Assembly (NCBI GenBank): GCA_913052425.1
Contig: CAJXEG010000007.1
Location: 1 to 17,681, forward strand
DNA: 17,681 nt
Direction: 5' to 3'
Source: an uncultured Flavobacteriaceae bacterium
Lineage (GTDB): Bacteria; Bacteroidota; Bacteroidia; Flavobacteriales; Flavobacteriaceae
Made by a program: the position numbers and the translations under genes. This document shows positions 17,389 to 17,681 of the stretch, in pieces. Every line of letters begins with the position of its first letter. The first letter of the stretch is position 1. Under the pieces are notes generated by a model. That model was not told the origin of the DNA and did no database searches. It saw only the letters and a list, made by a program, of their open reading frames with translations.

Positions 17389-17681
17389 TTACAAATTATT
17401 TTTTTTAAGAAAAAAATAACGAATAGGCAGATGCGATTGTGTGTAATAGTCAATAAATGCTTTGTTTTTGTAGCGTTTTTTATTGATTTTAATGTAGTTT
17501 TTATAAAATGAAAGGTGGGCTTTTATCACTGCAAAAGCATTTAAAAAATTTAATCTTAGAATGAAAAATAAGATCGCTACTCCATCCCAAATCATACGCT
17601 CAAAAACTCTAAGCCCTCTTTTTTCTGGTAAATTTTTGAGTAAAAGGTAGAGGGAGTTTCTAAAATTGAGGTAGGTTTTTT
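17389..17681 (-). CDS. Probable family-2 glycosyltransferase, C-terminal end only
   Basis: The frame is open to the right edge, so only about 97 C-terminal codons are visible. The segment FRNSLYLLLKNLPEKRGLRV is followed by a hydrophobic helix, WDGVAILFFILRLNFLNAF, and AVIKAHLSFYKNYIK. This is the usual tail of Bacteroidota GT2 enzymes, in which a membrane-associated helix follows the catalytic GT-A domain. The donor, acceptor and catalytic DxD lie outside the window. An internal ATG at 17595 is not the true start, because the conserved reading continues upstream of it. The gene is upstream of the OmpA-family gene on the same strand with a 73-base gap. Confidence 0.72.
   Translation of the reverse strand, partial: KTYLNFRNSLYLLLKNLPEKRGLRVFERMIWDGVAILFFILRLNFLNAFAVIKAHLSFYKNYIKINKKRYKNKAFIDYYTQSHLPIRYFFLKKNNL

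Noticed and set aside
17316..17453. 46-codon N-terminal extension of the OmpA-family lipoprotein
   Set aside because: It would place the lipobox signal in the interior of the protein. The MKK start at 17315 gives a complete lipoprotein signal.

Overview
The window reads as chromosomal DNA of a member of the Bacteroidota, most likely order Flavobacteriales. The reasons are AT-rich sequence, several start regions preceded by TAnnTTTG-type -7 boxes rather than Shine-Dalgarno sequences, Bacteroidota-type lipoproteins, a DUF2490 outer-membrane protein, and housekeeping proteins with a flavobacterial look. This assignment comes from reading the sequence, not from a database search.

Layout. Positions 1-276 hold the 3' end of a small (FSA/TalC-type) transaldolase on +. 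It converges with a thioredoxin-fold lipoprotein (279-1664, -) that has lost its CxxC. An ABC-F ATPase of the YbiT type (1754-3379, +) follows. Positions 3394-4838 are a decayed stretch on -: an alpha-carbonic anhydrase lipoprotein broken by two frameshifts, a tiny cysteine-containing lipoprotein frame, and an 84-codon frame interrupted by one TGA. Next is a left-pointing block, 9042 to 4908: pheT, an uncharacterised two-helix membrane protein, a DUF2007-type small protein, and a DUF2490 outer-membrane protein. recG (9103-11202, -) is divergent from a patatin-like phospholipase (11286-12200, +). Positions 12207-13185 (-) hold a second decayed locus, a zinc metallopeptidase with HEFGH still visible but carrying two frameshifts, a premature TGA and no recognisable 5' end. 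A PcrA/UvrD helicase (13465-15801, +) overlaps a YciO/Sua5-family protein (15801-16418, +) by one base. A strong bidirectional terminator (16422-16448) separates this pair from a convergent OmpA-family lipoprotein (16470-17315, -). The window ends inside a probable family-2 glycosyltransferase (17389-17681, -).

How the genes relate. The intact core is informational: pheT for tRNA charging, recG and pcrA/uvrD for fork processing and repair, an ABC-F for the ribosome, and YciO as a relative of the t6A enzymes. With it sit cell-envelope proteins: two lipoproteins, a DUF2490 porin-like protein and a glycosyltransferase. All broken genes lie in two accessory patches between intact core genes, so the breaks look like real gene decay more than general sequencing error.

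No tRNA, rRNA, CRISPR array, insertion sequence or prophage was seen. No clearly new multi-gene system was found. The most distinctive signals are the ABC-F protein, in which both degenerate motifs fall in the same composite ATP site, the redox-dead thioredoxin-fold lipoprotein, and the two decayed loci, whose frames can be reconstructed.
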